Shown: in pieces, positions 22,615 to 28,560 of the stretch | How the letters are laid out: every line of letters begins with the position of its first letter | How positions within the stretch are numbered: position 1 is the stretch's first letter | Virus record (IMG/VR): IMGVR_UViG_3300009160_000128 | Coordinates: 1-29,203 of that record | Length of the DNA stretch: 29,203 nucleotides | Reading direction: 5' to 3' (one strand) | Source: a virus | Made by a program: the position numbers and the translations under genes | Notes under the pieces: model-generated | Database searches by the model: none | The model's input: only the letters and a program-made list of their open reading frames with translations | Told to the model about the DNA's origin: nothing

Positions 22615-22722
22615 TGAACAACAAGCCTTGCGCAGCAATTGAGTATGGTTCTAAGCATTATGGGTCTTTTTCTAAGTGCCTCATTATCAGGCTCTGAGTC
22701 TACTTGCTCCACACGGTGGAGA

Positions 22723-22750
22723 CAAAAAAGAAAAGGGGATTTCTCCCCTT
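22723..22750 (-). terminator. intrinsic terminator after the 22755 gene
   Basis: AAGGGGA / TCCCCTT with a GAAA loop on the minus strand (22733-22750) and a T-rich tail. Confidence 0.85.
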
Positions 22751-22754
22751 ATTC

Positions 22755-23189
22755 TTACACAGCCAATTCATAGTTTTTTGCATCTTCACATAACCAATTA
22801 GTTATAGAAGTATTTGCTTGCTGTGTTCTTGTTTCTCCTGTTAGTAAACGGAATGATTTTCTGTCAGCATCTTCATACTGTTTTTCATATTCCATATAGT
22901 TCTCAAGAGTAAGTATGCTTGTGTCAAGGTTAGTATCAACATAAATATGTTTTGTTACTTCCTCTTCATAAGAATACCTAACATTACCATCCCAATAGTC
23001 AACACTAACTACAGTTTTTTTGGTATTGTTTTCAAAAATAGTGTTAGGAATTTCCGGCTTTACATACACCCCTAAAAGGATTTCTGCTGCCATCTCAGGA
23101 TTGCAAGTTGCACCTATTACTTCCATTAAATTGGTTACTGCTTCAGCACCAAATTTGCCTGTTAAGGCTACTTCAATAATTTTGTTCAT
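22755..23189 (-). CDS. hypothetical protein
   Basis: 144 residues. N-terminal helices (KIIEVALTGKFGAEAVTNLM), a beta segment (TVVSVDYWDGNVRYSYEEEV) and an acidic helical C-terminus. Independent unit with an upstream CCGCTTnnAACT element and its own terminator. No family recognised. Confidence 0.7.
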   Translation of the reverse strand: MNKIIEVALTGKFGAEAVTNLMEVIGATCNPEMAAEILLGVYVKPEIPNTIFENNTKKTVVSVDYWDGNVRYSYEEEVTKHIYVDTNLDTSILTLENYMEYEKQYEDADRKSFRLLTGETRTQQANTSITNWLCEDAKNYELAV

Positions 23190-23220
23190 AAGACTTAAGT
23201 TTTAATTAATAATCCATTGT

Positions 23221-23232
23221 AGTTAAAAGCGG
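23221..23232 (-). promoter_or_regulatory. CCGCTTnnAACT element, copy 3
   Basis: Plus-strand AGTTAAAAGCGG, 31 bp before the start at 23189, with ATGGTTCT at 23244-23251. Confidence 0.6.
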
Positions 23233-23256
23233 AGATAAGCAGTATGGTTCTTTTAC

Positions 23257-23281
23257 AAAAGAAAAGGGGTATTACCCCCTT
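23257..23281 (-). terminator. intrinsic terminator after the 23286 gene
   Basis: AAGGGG / CCCCTT stem (23264-23281) and T-rich tail on the minus strand. Confidence 0.8.
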
Positions 23282-23285
23282 ATTC

Positions 23286-23513
23286 TTAGTTAAAGCTAAA
23301 GCCTTCAAAGATGATTAGTCCATCATCAGTATCACGCAATCTTCCTTGTACTTCACCTCTTGCACTGATTTGGTTAAAGTGCTTCTTGTTCATTACAGCT
23401 GAAATAGGTGCACTACCATCAGGTATAAAGATGTTAACCAATACATTGTTTCTTTGGCTAATAGCTTTAGCGCTGCAATTACTTGCATTCAAGGTAATCA
23501 TAATGTTTTCCAT
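23286..23513 (-). CDS. small hypothetical protein
   Basis: 75 residues, beta-rich (NNVLVNIFIPDGSAPISAVM; RLRDTDDGLIIFEGFSF). Independent unit with its own upstream element and terminator. No family recognised. Confidence 0.65.
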   Translation of the reverse strand: MENIMITLNASNCSAKAISQRNNVLVNIFIPDGSAPISAVMNKKHFNQISARGEVQGRLRDTDDGLIIFEGFSFN

Positions 23514-23540
23514 AAGACATAGGTTTTAGAATTCAATGAG

Positions 23541-23552
23541 AGTTAAAAGCGG
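23541..23552 (-). promoter_or_regulatory. CCGCTTnnAACT element, copy 4
   Basis: Plus-strand AGTTAAAAGCGG, 27 bp before the start at 23513. No ATGGTTCT nearby. Confidence 0.6.
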
Positions 23553-23556
23553 TGAA

Positions 23557-23579
23557 AAGAAAAAGGGATTAACTCCCTT
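23557..23579 (-). terminator. terminator overlapping the stop of the 23569 gene
   Basis: AAGGGA / TCCCTT stem (23563-23579) with T-rich tail on the minus strand. The stop codon TAA lies in the loop, so translation would reach the hairpin. Confidence 0.75.
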
Positions 23580-23763
23580 CTTCATCTTTGATTCTTAATG
23601 CAGTTGTTACAGCAGCGGTAACTATAACAGCTTGAGCTATCCAAGCAAACGCGTTATAATTAGAGAAGTTAAATGCACTACCTAATGATAACATACCTTC
23701 CAGAAAGATAGTTAGCAAGAGAGATAGAGATACATACTGAATAGATTTTATCATAGTCTTCAA
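23569..23763 (-). CDS. small membrane protein
   Basis: 64 residues with two hydrophobic segments (about 8-24 and 36-55). First gene of the leftward run next to the divergent control region. A TAAATTTG box (CAAATTTA on plus at 23761-23768) just upstream fits the host promoter consensus, and a CCGCTTnnAACT element lies slightly further out. Confidence 0.6.
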   Translation of the reverse strand: MKTMIKSIQYVSLSLLLTIFLEGMLSLGSAFNFSNYNAFAWIAQAVIVTAAVTTALRIKDEEGS

Positions 23764-23780
23764 ATTTAAAGTTCAAGTAA

Positions 23781-23792
23781 AGTTACAAGCGG
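23781..23792 (-). promoter_or_regulatory. CCGCTTnnAACT element, copy 5
   Basis: Plus-strand AGTTACAAGCGG, 17 bp before the start at 23763 when measured to the nearest base. It is the outermost copy, next to the divergent region. Confidence 0.6.
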
Positions 23793-24097
23793 TGTTGTTT
23801 CCCACAGCAGGAAAATCTTTTGTCACAGTCTCATACAGGATCTGTCCCCTCTCAGACACAGGGGGTACCACCCAGCTCCAGCGTGGGGGGGCGTGCTGTG
23901 GTAAGGACCCACCATAACGCCTAACATACTATGTTTTCAAATACTTTTGTCCAGTTTTTAGTCCCATAAACTTGACATTCTGGGGGGGTACAACCTTGGT
24001 AAAATGCCCGGGGGGGTTGGCTATATGCAAGTACATATAGTGTTTCACCTTACCCCAAAGGATAGGTACAGTGCCACTGCTTTTGCATATAGTTTAT
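23793..24097. other. divergent intergenic region with G tracts, possible origin or control region
   Basis: No gene on either strand. Contains G5 (23861-23865) and three G7 tracts (23885-23891, 23982-23988, 24010-24016), all on the plus strand, in an otherwise AT-rich genome. A perfect 10-bp inverted repeat CTATATGCAA (24021-24030) / TTGCATATAG (24083-24092) follows. A lone TGTCACA half-site is at 23821-23827. Confidence 0.55.
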
Positions 24098-24126
24098 TGT
24101 CACAAATTTCATCTATATTTGTTACA
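24098..24126 (+). promoter_or_regulatory. promoter-operator unit 1
   Basis: TGTCACA-N15-TGTTACA with the -7 box TATATTTG at 24114-24121; the last two bases of the box are the first two of the right half-site. Confidence 0.7.
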
Positions 24127-24131
24127 GATTG

Positions 24132-24160
24132 TGTCGCAAGAATCTACTATATTTGCGACA
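24132..24160 (+). promoter_or_regulatory. promoter-operator unit 2
   Basis: TGTCGCA-N15-TGCGACA, a perfect inverted repeat, with TATATTTG at 24148-24155. Compared with unit 3, both half-sites change together (CGC/GCG versus CAC/GTG), so the dyad is kept. Confidence 0.75.
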
Positions 24161-24200
24161 TACTTTACATATTATGTAACTTATACTTTACAAAATAGAA

Positions 24201-24228
24201 TGTCACAGTTATTTGTATATTTGTGACA
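24201..24228 (+). promoter_or_regulatory. promoter-operator unit 3
   Basis: TGTCACA-N14-TGTGACA, a perfect inverted repeat, with TATATTTG at 24216-24223, 23 bp before the ATG at 24247. Confidence 0.75.
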
Positions 24229-24246
24229 TAATAAGTATATTAGTAT

Positions 24247-24693
24247 ATGAAGAAGATAGACATGGGTAAGTACATACTCTTAGTAGGCAATGATGCCACT
24301 GAGATCTTTGACTATTATAAAGTCCCAGAAATGCATGGTCTTAACCGTGCAGATGCTAAAGCAGAAGAAGTAGATAAGACTGTTGGTAATGGTGTTTACA
24401 TATATGGATTAACTAACTATGATCCTGCAGATAAAAAGTTAACTGCTAAAGCTCCTTACAAACCATTCTTGTTTTTAAACATGGGTACCTTTAAAAAGTA
24501 TAATGTTACAGAGAAAGCTACCGCTATTATGCATGAGACTATGCACATGAGTATCTTACTTAATAACTGGAAGATTACTGATAAGGAAGAAGAGGTAATA
24601 ACATTTGCTGAAGATGAAGCAAACAAGATTATAGAAAAACTAAAGACTACTAAAGTAGAATCCCCAAAGAAAAGTTTCTTCACTAGAAAATAA
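24247..24693 (+). CDS. putative zinc metallopeptidase (HExxH)
   Basis: 148 residues. The helix ATAIMHETMHMSILL carries HETMH (H96, E97, H100), the zincin motif. E114-E116 in DKEEEVITFAEDEA could give the third ligand in gluzincin style. The N-terminal half is a small beta domain with a FLFLNMG edge strand ahead of the active helix. No signal peptide, so it would act in the cytoplasm. Similar small HExxH proteins occur in Bacteroidota phages. Being the first gene after the three promoter-operators, it is probably expressed early. Confidence 0.7.
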   Translation: MKKIDMGKYILLVGNDATEIFDYYKVPEMHGLNRADAKAEEVDKTVGNGVYIYGLTNYDPADKKLTAKAPYKPFLFLNMGTFKKYNVTEKATAIMHETMHMSILLNNWKITDKEEEVITFAEDEANKIIEKLKTTKVESPKKSFFTRK

Positions 24694-24694
24694 T

Positions 24695-25195
24695 ATGGTA
24701 CCAGCACCTATACTTAATGTTATATCTATAGAAGAAGAACTAGCTTTATTAGAGTCTCTGGCAAAAGCTGAAAAAGACAGTAAGGTATCTAATGATAGAA
24801 CTCTAATAAGATATGGTAACTCTATATATGGTAATGAGAAGTTAGATCCTATTCCGGACTACCTACTAGATCTATGTTATAAGTTAATAGATCAAAAGAT
24901 ACTAGATGCTTTGCCAGAAGATGTAACTATAAATACTTATTATCCAGGAGACAGTATGACCCCACATATAGATAAAGCAGATGCCGGACCTGTAATAACT
25001 ATATTGAGTTTGTTGTCAGATGCAAAACTTATTCTAACCTACGGAACAAAAAGAGAAAGTATAATCTTACCTTCAAGATCTGTTATACAACTTAAGGGAC
25101 TATACAGAACACATTGGAAACACAGCATAGAAAGATTAGAACATAAAAGAATATCAATAGTGTTTAGACAATTAGGTAAAAATTTCAGGGTATAG
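24695..25195 (+). CDS. AlkB-like 2OG-Fe(II) dioxygenase
   Basis: 166 residues, short for AlkB (about 200) because the N-terminal lid is reduced. The core has YYPGDSMTPHIDKAD with HxD (H91, D93), a distal iron ligand in THWKHSI (H143) and RISIVFR (R152, R158), which binds 2-oxoglutarate and the substrate as in AlkB. AlkB-type enzymes oxidatively remove methyl adducts from DNA or RNA bases. It starts 1 nt after the peptidase stop, in the same operon. Confidence 0.85.
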   Translation: MVPAPILNVISIEEELALLESLAKAEKDSKVSNDRTLIRYGNSIYGNEKLDPIPDYLLDLCYKLIDQKILDALPEDVTINTYYPGDSMTPHIDKADAGPVITILSLLSDAKLILTYGTKRESIILPSRSVIQLKGLYRTHWKHSIERLEHKRISIVFRQLGKNFRV

Positions 25196-25393
25196 CCTGA
25201 CGTTAGGTACCCCCAGCATCAGGTTATAACCTTACAAAAATATACCCTATAGGGTGTAATAGAATACAATAGCCTTAAATTTATACCCGATAAGGTACAT
25301 TATAATGTGATTTTAAATAGATTTAGTGGTGGATATATCCATCATTGACCCCAGAATCACAAGTTAATGTGGTTTATAATGGACATTATATTA
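25196..25393. other. intergenic region with three 12-bp palindromes
   Basis: A CCTGA/TCAGG hairpin follows the AlkB stop (25196-25223). Then come three perfect palindromes of different sequence: ACCCTATAGGGT (25244-25255), ACATTATAATGT (25297-25308) and TGGATATATCCA (25330-25341). No gene is visible. Confidence 0.5.
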
Positions 25394-25401
25394 TACTTTT
25401 G
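25394..25401 (+). promoter_or_regulatory. TAnnTTTG box, distal
   Basis: TACTTTTG fits the Bacteroidota -7 consensus; 41 bp upstream of a second box driving the 25466 gene. Confidence 0.5.
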
Positions 25402-25434
25402 ACCCTTATATGACCACTTATGGCTAATATATTA

Positions 25435-25442
25435 TACCTTTG
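25435..25442 (+). promoter_or_regulatory. TAnnTTTG box, proximal
   Basis: TACCTTTG, 23 bp before the ATG at 25466, next to a TAATATATTA palindrome. Spacing to the start is the same as for promoter unit 3. Confidence 0.6.
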
Positions 25443-25465
25443 TATATAACTTAAAAATATATAAT

Positions 25466-26044
25466 ATGAAAAATTTAATCTTAACACTATTACTAACAGC
25501 ATCCAGTTTAGCATATACCCAAACTCAGGCTGTTTACATTTATAAAGGTAAGTTTGCATTATGTGCTGCATCATCAGCTGAACCTACAGGTAATCTAATC
25601 ACAGTTCAAGGAAGAACATTTATTGAAGGATGTGCCGTATGTCCAGTATTAGATGGTCCATCTATTGGTAATAGATTCTTGGTTCCTGATCCTACAGTAT
25701 CTCCGGATGGAACAGATAGTACAGTATGGTCTTTCTTCTGGTACTCAGATTCACTTCCACAAGCACCAACCTGGGAAACTCTACCTACAGTAAATAGATC
25801 ATTTGTTGTTTCCGATACAATAGGTGGTGGAATGAGCAACATGTTCTGTATGCCATGTAAAGTTTGGAAAGAAGTTAACGGAGTAACATTAGTTAAATGT
25901 TATGGTCCACTTAATGAAGCTGCCGTACCTTTGAGAAGAGCATTAAGAGTTCATAAAGGACAGACCTCTATTACACAAGCACCAGTTGGAGCATTTTATC
26001 CAGTGGGAACAATTATCCCAGTAATAGATTCTGGAATTAAATGA
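25466..26044 (+). CDS. secreted Cys-containing protein
   Basis: 192 residues. The first 22 (MKNLILTLLLTASSLAYTQT...) form a type I signal peptide: basic start, hydrophobic core and a small-residue end, with cleavage probably near QTQA. The mature part is beta-rich with cysteines in LCAA, GCAVCPV, FCMPCKVW and KCYG, an even spread that would suit disulfides in the periplasm. No named domain. An exported protein driven by two promoter-like boxes suggests a task in the host envelope, such as superinfection control. Its stop overlaps the next ATG. Confidence 0.7.
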   Translation: MKNLILTLLLTASSLAYTQTQAVYIYKGKFALCAASSAEPTGNLITVQGRTFIEGCAVCPVLDGPSIGNRFLVPDPTVSPDGTDSTVWSFFWYSDSLPQAPTWETLPTVNRSFVVSDTIGGGMSNMFCMPCKVWKEVNGVTLVKCYGPLNEAAVPLRRALRVHKGQTSITQAPVGAFYPVGTIIPVIDSGIK

Positions 26045-26715
26045 AAATATTCTTTGATCATATCTCTGGATTTGGTAAAGTTAGTAATCTTGAGGTCATA
26101 GTCAACTGTGCCTATGGAATACTTGAGTCTAATGAATCTTCTGTAGATGCATTAAAGGAAGGATGGATTCCCTGGGAAGGCAAGTGGTATAATGAGCGCA
26201 GTACCCGGATAGACTTAGCATTATATAAACCAACTAAGACTACTAAGAAGTTATCCAAAAAAATTATAGCACAATCTGGAAATGTCTTGGCTGATCTAGA
26301 ACAGTATGAAGAGCTACATGAAAAGTATTGTAAGTACCATAACTTTAAAAGAGATATCAAACTAGAATCATTTAAGGATTGTTCTGTTATAGAGTATCAT
26401 ACAGATAAGCTGATAGGGATAAGTTTGTATAAACAATATGATACCCAGTTTGTGGCATATCAATTTATCTGGGATTATGCAGATCCAAAATTATCTTTAG
26501 GCTCAGTAGCTCAAATGATAGAATGTGAAACAGCTAAACTATTAGGTTGCGAGTATGTATATTTACTTGGTGGATATGAAGACTGTTGCAAATATAAATC
26601 TAACTATCCAGGGTTTGAATTCTGGACAGGTAAAGAATGGTCAACTGATATTAAGTTATATACTACCTTAGTAGCTAGAGATGAAAGAATAAAAATTGAG
26701 AACTATGATCTATGA
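26041..26715 (+). CDS. ATE/Bpt-like aminoacyl-tRNA-protein transferase
   Basis: 224 residues, near the 230-250 of bacterial Bpt. The N-terminal domain keeps the order CAYG (C23; CPY in Bpt), a helix ending ALKEGW, a RIDLALYKPTKTTKKLSKK strand-helix (VPLRVxxFxPSRSQRR in Bpt) and the second domain YQFIWDYADPKLSLGS, EYVYLLGGYEDCCKYKSNYP and GFEFW (YxDPxxxxSLG and YxYLGYYIxxCxKMxYKxxFxP in the family). These enzymes move Arg or Leu from charged tRNA to protein N-termini, making N-degrons. The CxxC part of the N-terminal metal or cluster site is missing (NERST at that place), so activity or substrate may have changed. Confidence 0.78.
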   Translation: MKIFFDHISGFGKVSNLEVIVNCAYGILESNESSVDALKEGWIPWEGKWYNERSTRIDLALYKPTKTTKKLSKKIIAQSGNVLADLEQYEELHEKYCKYHNFKRDIKLESFKDCSVIEYHTDKLIGISLYKQYDTQFVAYQFIWDYADPKLSLGSVAQMIECETAKLLGCEYVYLLGGYEDCCKYKSNYPGFEFWTGKEWSTDIKLYTTLVARDERIKIENYDL

Positions 26716-26902
26716 ACCAAGAAACAGGGTGGACGTTATTACCCCTAAAGGCCCAGGCATAATTTGGTTAGTCACAGACTATGGTCATGAGACAGATACA
26801 ATCTATACTGTAATCATAAATGATACTGGAGAGATGTGGCAGTATGCACACAAAGATATTAGAGTAAAAAATAATATTACATTTGGTAGAGTAAACAAAT
26901 AA
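26705..26902 (+). CDS. small hypothetical protein (SH3-like)
   Basis: 65 residues from the ATG at 26705, which overlaps the upstream stop by 11 nt. Beta-rich: RVDVITPKGPGIIWLVTD, TVIINDTGEMWQYAHKDI. This looks like a small SH3- or KOW-like barrel. No family recognised. Confidence 0.6.
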   Translation: MIYEPRNRVDVITPKGPGIIWLVTDYGHETDTIYTVIINDTGEMWQYAHKDIRVKNNITFGRVNK

Positions 26903-26906
26903 GTTA

Positions 26907-26914
26907 TATATTTG
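26907..26914 (+). promoter_or_regulatory. TAnnTTTG box before a terminator
   Basis: TATATTTG immediately after the 26902 stop. It is followed 48 bp later by a terminator with no gene between, which would define a short transcript. Confidence 0.4.
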
Positions 26915-26961
26915 TTGAAGCATTATTCATAGTGCTTGTGTTTTTTTAAAGGTTTACACAG

Positions 26962-26994
26962 AAAAAGTCTGAAGTTGAAAGCCCAGACTTTTTT
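26962..26994 (+). terminator. intrinsic terminator
   Basis: AAAAAGTCTG / CAGACTTTTT, 10 perfect pairs with a 12-base loop and a T run on the plus strand. Confidence 0.9.
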
Positions 26995-27010
26995 ATTTAA
27001 AAATATTTTT

Positions 27011-27018
27011 TATATTTG
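27011..27018 (+). promoter_or_regulatory. TAnnTTTG box before the 27034 gene
   Basis: TATATTTG, 15 bp before the ATG at 27034 and directly after a terminator, so it probably starts the next operon. Confidence 0.6.
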
Positions 27019-27033
27019 TACAAACCAACAGTC

Positions 27034-27285
27034 ATGACATTCTATAAAAAGAAACCATTAGTTATTCAGGCAGTCCAGTGGACAAGTGAAAACAATATAG
27101 AGATCTTAAACTTTTGTTCTAGATGTTATATTACATCAAGTGGTAAAACAAAAGATCTGGTTATCACAACTCTAGAAGGAGATATGTCAGCAGCAATAGG
27201 TGATTATGTAATCAAAGGAGTTAAAGGAGAATTCTATCCTTGCAGAGAAGACATCTTTGATCTAACATACGAGACTGTGATATGA
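27034..27285 (+). CDS. conserved small phage protein (GDYVIKGVKGEFYPC type)
   Basis: 83 residues from the ATG at 27034; the in-frame ATG at 27016 lies in the promoter box. VIQAVQWTSENNIEIL, then VITTLEGDMSAAIGDYVIKG with EFYPCREDIFDLTYE. This is a very common family in phages of Bacillota and Bacteroidota; its function is not known to me. Overlaps the next gene by 4 nt. Confidence 0.8.
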   Translation: MTFYKKKPLVIQAVQWTSENNIEILNFCSRCYITSSGKTKDLVITTLEGDMSAAIGDYVIKGVKGEFYPCREDIFDLTYETVI

Positions 27286-27629
27286 CAACACAACAGTTAG
27301 AAATATGGAACAAAATAACAGCAGAGTCTAAAACTAACTTAGAAGCAAGAATTAAATTTGATAAATATATGGAACAGGAACAACAAGTAGCATTTAAAGA
27401 AACAAGGATCCCACATTTTGGGGAACTAATTGCAGGAATAAATCCGGAGAATCTACACAAAGATGAAGATGTACGTAAAGTAAAAGAACTAGCTGCAGAA
27501 ATGGCTGAGATCTTGAAACGTAGATATACCGAAGATACTAAGAGTGCAGCAAAGAGTTTGTTATTTGATCATGCAGTGGGCGAGATAGTCAATGCACAAA
27601 TGGCAGTAGTGAAAGTAATAACAATGTAA
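27282..27629 (+). CDS. hypothetical helical protein (weak Acb2-like pattern)
   Basis: 115 residues, all-helical. The C-terminal half (VRKVKELAAEMAEILK, then a helix ending AVGEIVNAQMAVVKVIT) has the helix spacing of the Acb2 (DUF7681) cyclic-nucleotide sponge: two helices, the second with an A-x-x-x-x-x-A-x-M-x-x-x-K-A/V-I/L-T pattern. Acb2 blocks CBASS defence by sequestering signals. The likeness is short and may be chance. Confidence 0.55.
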   Translation: MTTQQLEIWNKITAESKTNLEARIKFDKYMEQEQQVAFKETRIPHFGELIAGINPENLHKDEDVRKVKELAAEMAEILKRRYTEDTKSAAKSLLFDHAVGEIVNAQMAVVKVITM

Positions 27630-27638
27630 TTTAAAAAA

Positions 27639-27935
27639 ATGAGTATACCGTTTAAAAAGTTAAGAGGAAGAACAATATTATTAAGTATTCCTAAAAGAAA
27701 AGAATCATCTATAAAGCTGAGTGCTAAGGATGAAGAAACAATCATGGCTGAAGCAGTTAAGATGTGGAGTAAACTAACAGTGTTTGCAATTGGTGATAAA
27801 GTAGAAGAAGTAGCTGTGGGAGACCAAGTCTATGTCAGAACAAGTGCACTTAACTTAGAAGTAGTTGAGCGTATTGATATTGATGGAGAGACTAAGTTGG
27901 TTCTTACTGAAGGAGATGTAGTTATAATCTGGTAA
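27639..27935 (+). CDS. GroES-like co-chaperonin
   Basis: 98 residues, the length of GroES (97). Order of strands: KKLRGRTILLSIPKRKESS (N-terminal strand), a loop, KLTVFAIGDKVEEVAVGDQVYV (the VVAVG...VKVGDIV strand pair of GroES) and a closing LVLTEGDVVIIW (the VLIMSESDILAIV strand). The mobile loop is of unusual composition (KLSAKDEETIMAEAVKM). It could work with the host GroEL to fold phage capsid protein, as gp31 does in T4. Confidence 0.65.
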   Translation: MSIPFKKLRGRTILLSIPKRKESSIKLSAKDEETIMAEAVKMWSKLTVFAIGDKVEEVAVGDQVYVRTSALNLEVVERIDIDGETKLVLTEGDVVIIW

Positions 27936-27938
27936 GTC

Positions 27939-28280
27939 ATGGTGAATATAACTCATGATGATTACCCTACTTACAGTTCTACTATTACAAAAGTTTGGAC
28001 TCAAGATACACCAAAGACAGATATCAATGGAACACTTTGTAGTAACTTAAAAAAAAGAATAGTAGACTTATCTGATATACCTAGACCAGACTATTATGGC
28101 GGCAAAGACAACCCCTATGAGGTGTTTAATGTACTAGAGGCTTGGGAGTTAGATAAAGATTTCTATCTTGGTAATGTAATTAAGTATATTGCAAGAGCAG
28201 GAAAGAAAAATAAATCTACTGAAAAAGAGGATTTACAAAAAGCTTTAGTATATTTACAAAGAAGAATAGATTCACTATGA
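27939..28280 (+). CDS. DUF3310 family protein
   Basis: 113 residues. The C-terminal 60 have the DUF3310 signature: PDYYGGKDNPYEVFNVLEAW, FYLGNVIKYIARAGKK and KEDLQKALVYLQRRID. These are a helical MazG-like pattern found in many phages and often called nucleotide kinase or nucleotidohydrolase. The N-terminal 50 residues are variable. Ends 4 nt into the next gene. Confidence 0.88.
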   Translation: MVNITHDDYPTYSSTITKVWTQDTPKTDINGTLCSNLKKRIVDLSDIPRPDYYGGKDNPYEVFNVLEAWELDKDFYLGNVIKYIARAGKKNKSTEKEDLQKALVYLQRRIDSL

Positions 28281-28480
28281 TAGTATTTAAAACTATACTG
28301 CTTATTTTAACTCTCATGTTTGTAGCGTTCTTATGGTTGAGTTCTATTAATTTAACTAAACCATTCTATAACCATACATATCACATATGGGAAGAGGATA
28401 CTGCAGCAAGACAATTGAGCAACATAGCTATTATGTTAATGCTAGCTATTATGTTCTTTTTAGGATATATAGTTGCCTAA
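28277..28480 (+). CDS. small membrane protein, two segments
   Basis: 67 residues with hydrophobic segments at about 5-24 and 47-66 and a short loop between. Holin-like topology, but no lysin is visible nearby. Last gene before a strong terminator. Confidence 0.6.
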   Translation: MIVFKTILLILTLMFVAFLWLSSINLTKPFYNHTYHIWEEDTAARQLSNIAIMLMLAIMFFLGYIVA

Positions 28481-28519
28481 TTCTATAACTCCATTATATT
28501 CAACAAGGCAACTGTTAAG

Positions 28520-28547
28520 TCCCCGGATTATATCTGGGGATTTTTTT
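28520..28547 (+). terminator. intrinsic terminator
   Basis: TCCCC-g-GAT / ATC-t-GGGGA stem followed by seven T on the plus strand; separates the accessory operon from the virion genes. Confidence 0.9.
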
Positions 28548-28560
28548 GTTATGTAATATT

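Noticed and set aside
24004-24198. Plus-strand open frame across the promoter-operator region
   Set aside because: It runs through the inverted repeats and promoter boxes, and the product has no protein-like pattern.
25386-25574. Minus-strand open frame across the tandem promoter boxes
   Set aside because: Covers the promoters and signal-peptide region of the 25466 gene; AT-driven hydrophobic composition.
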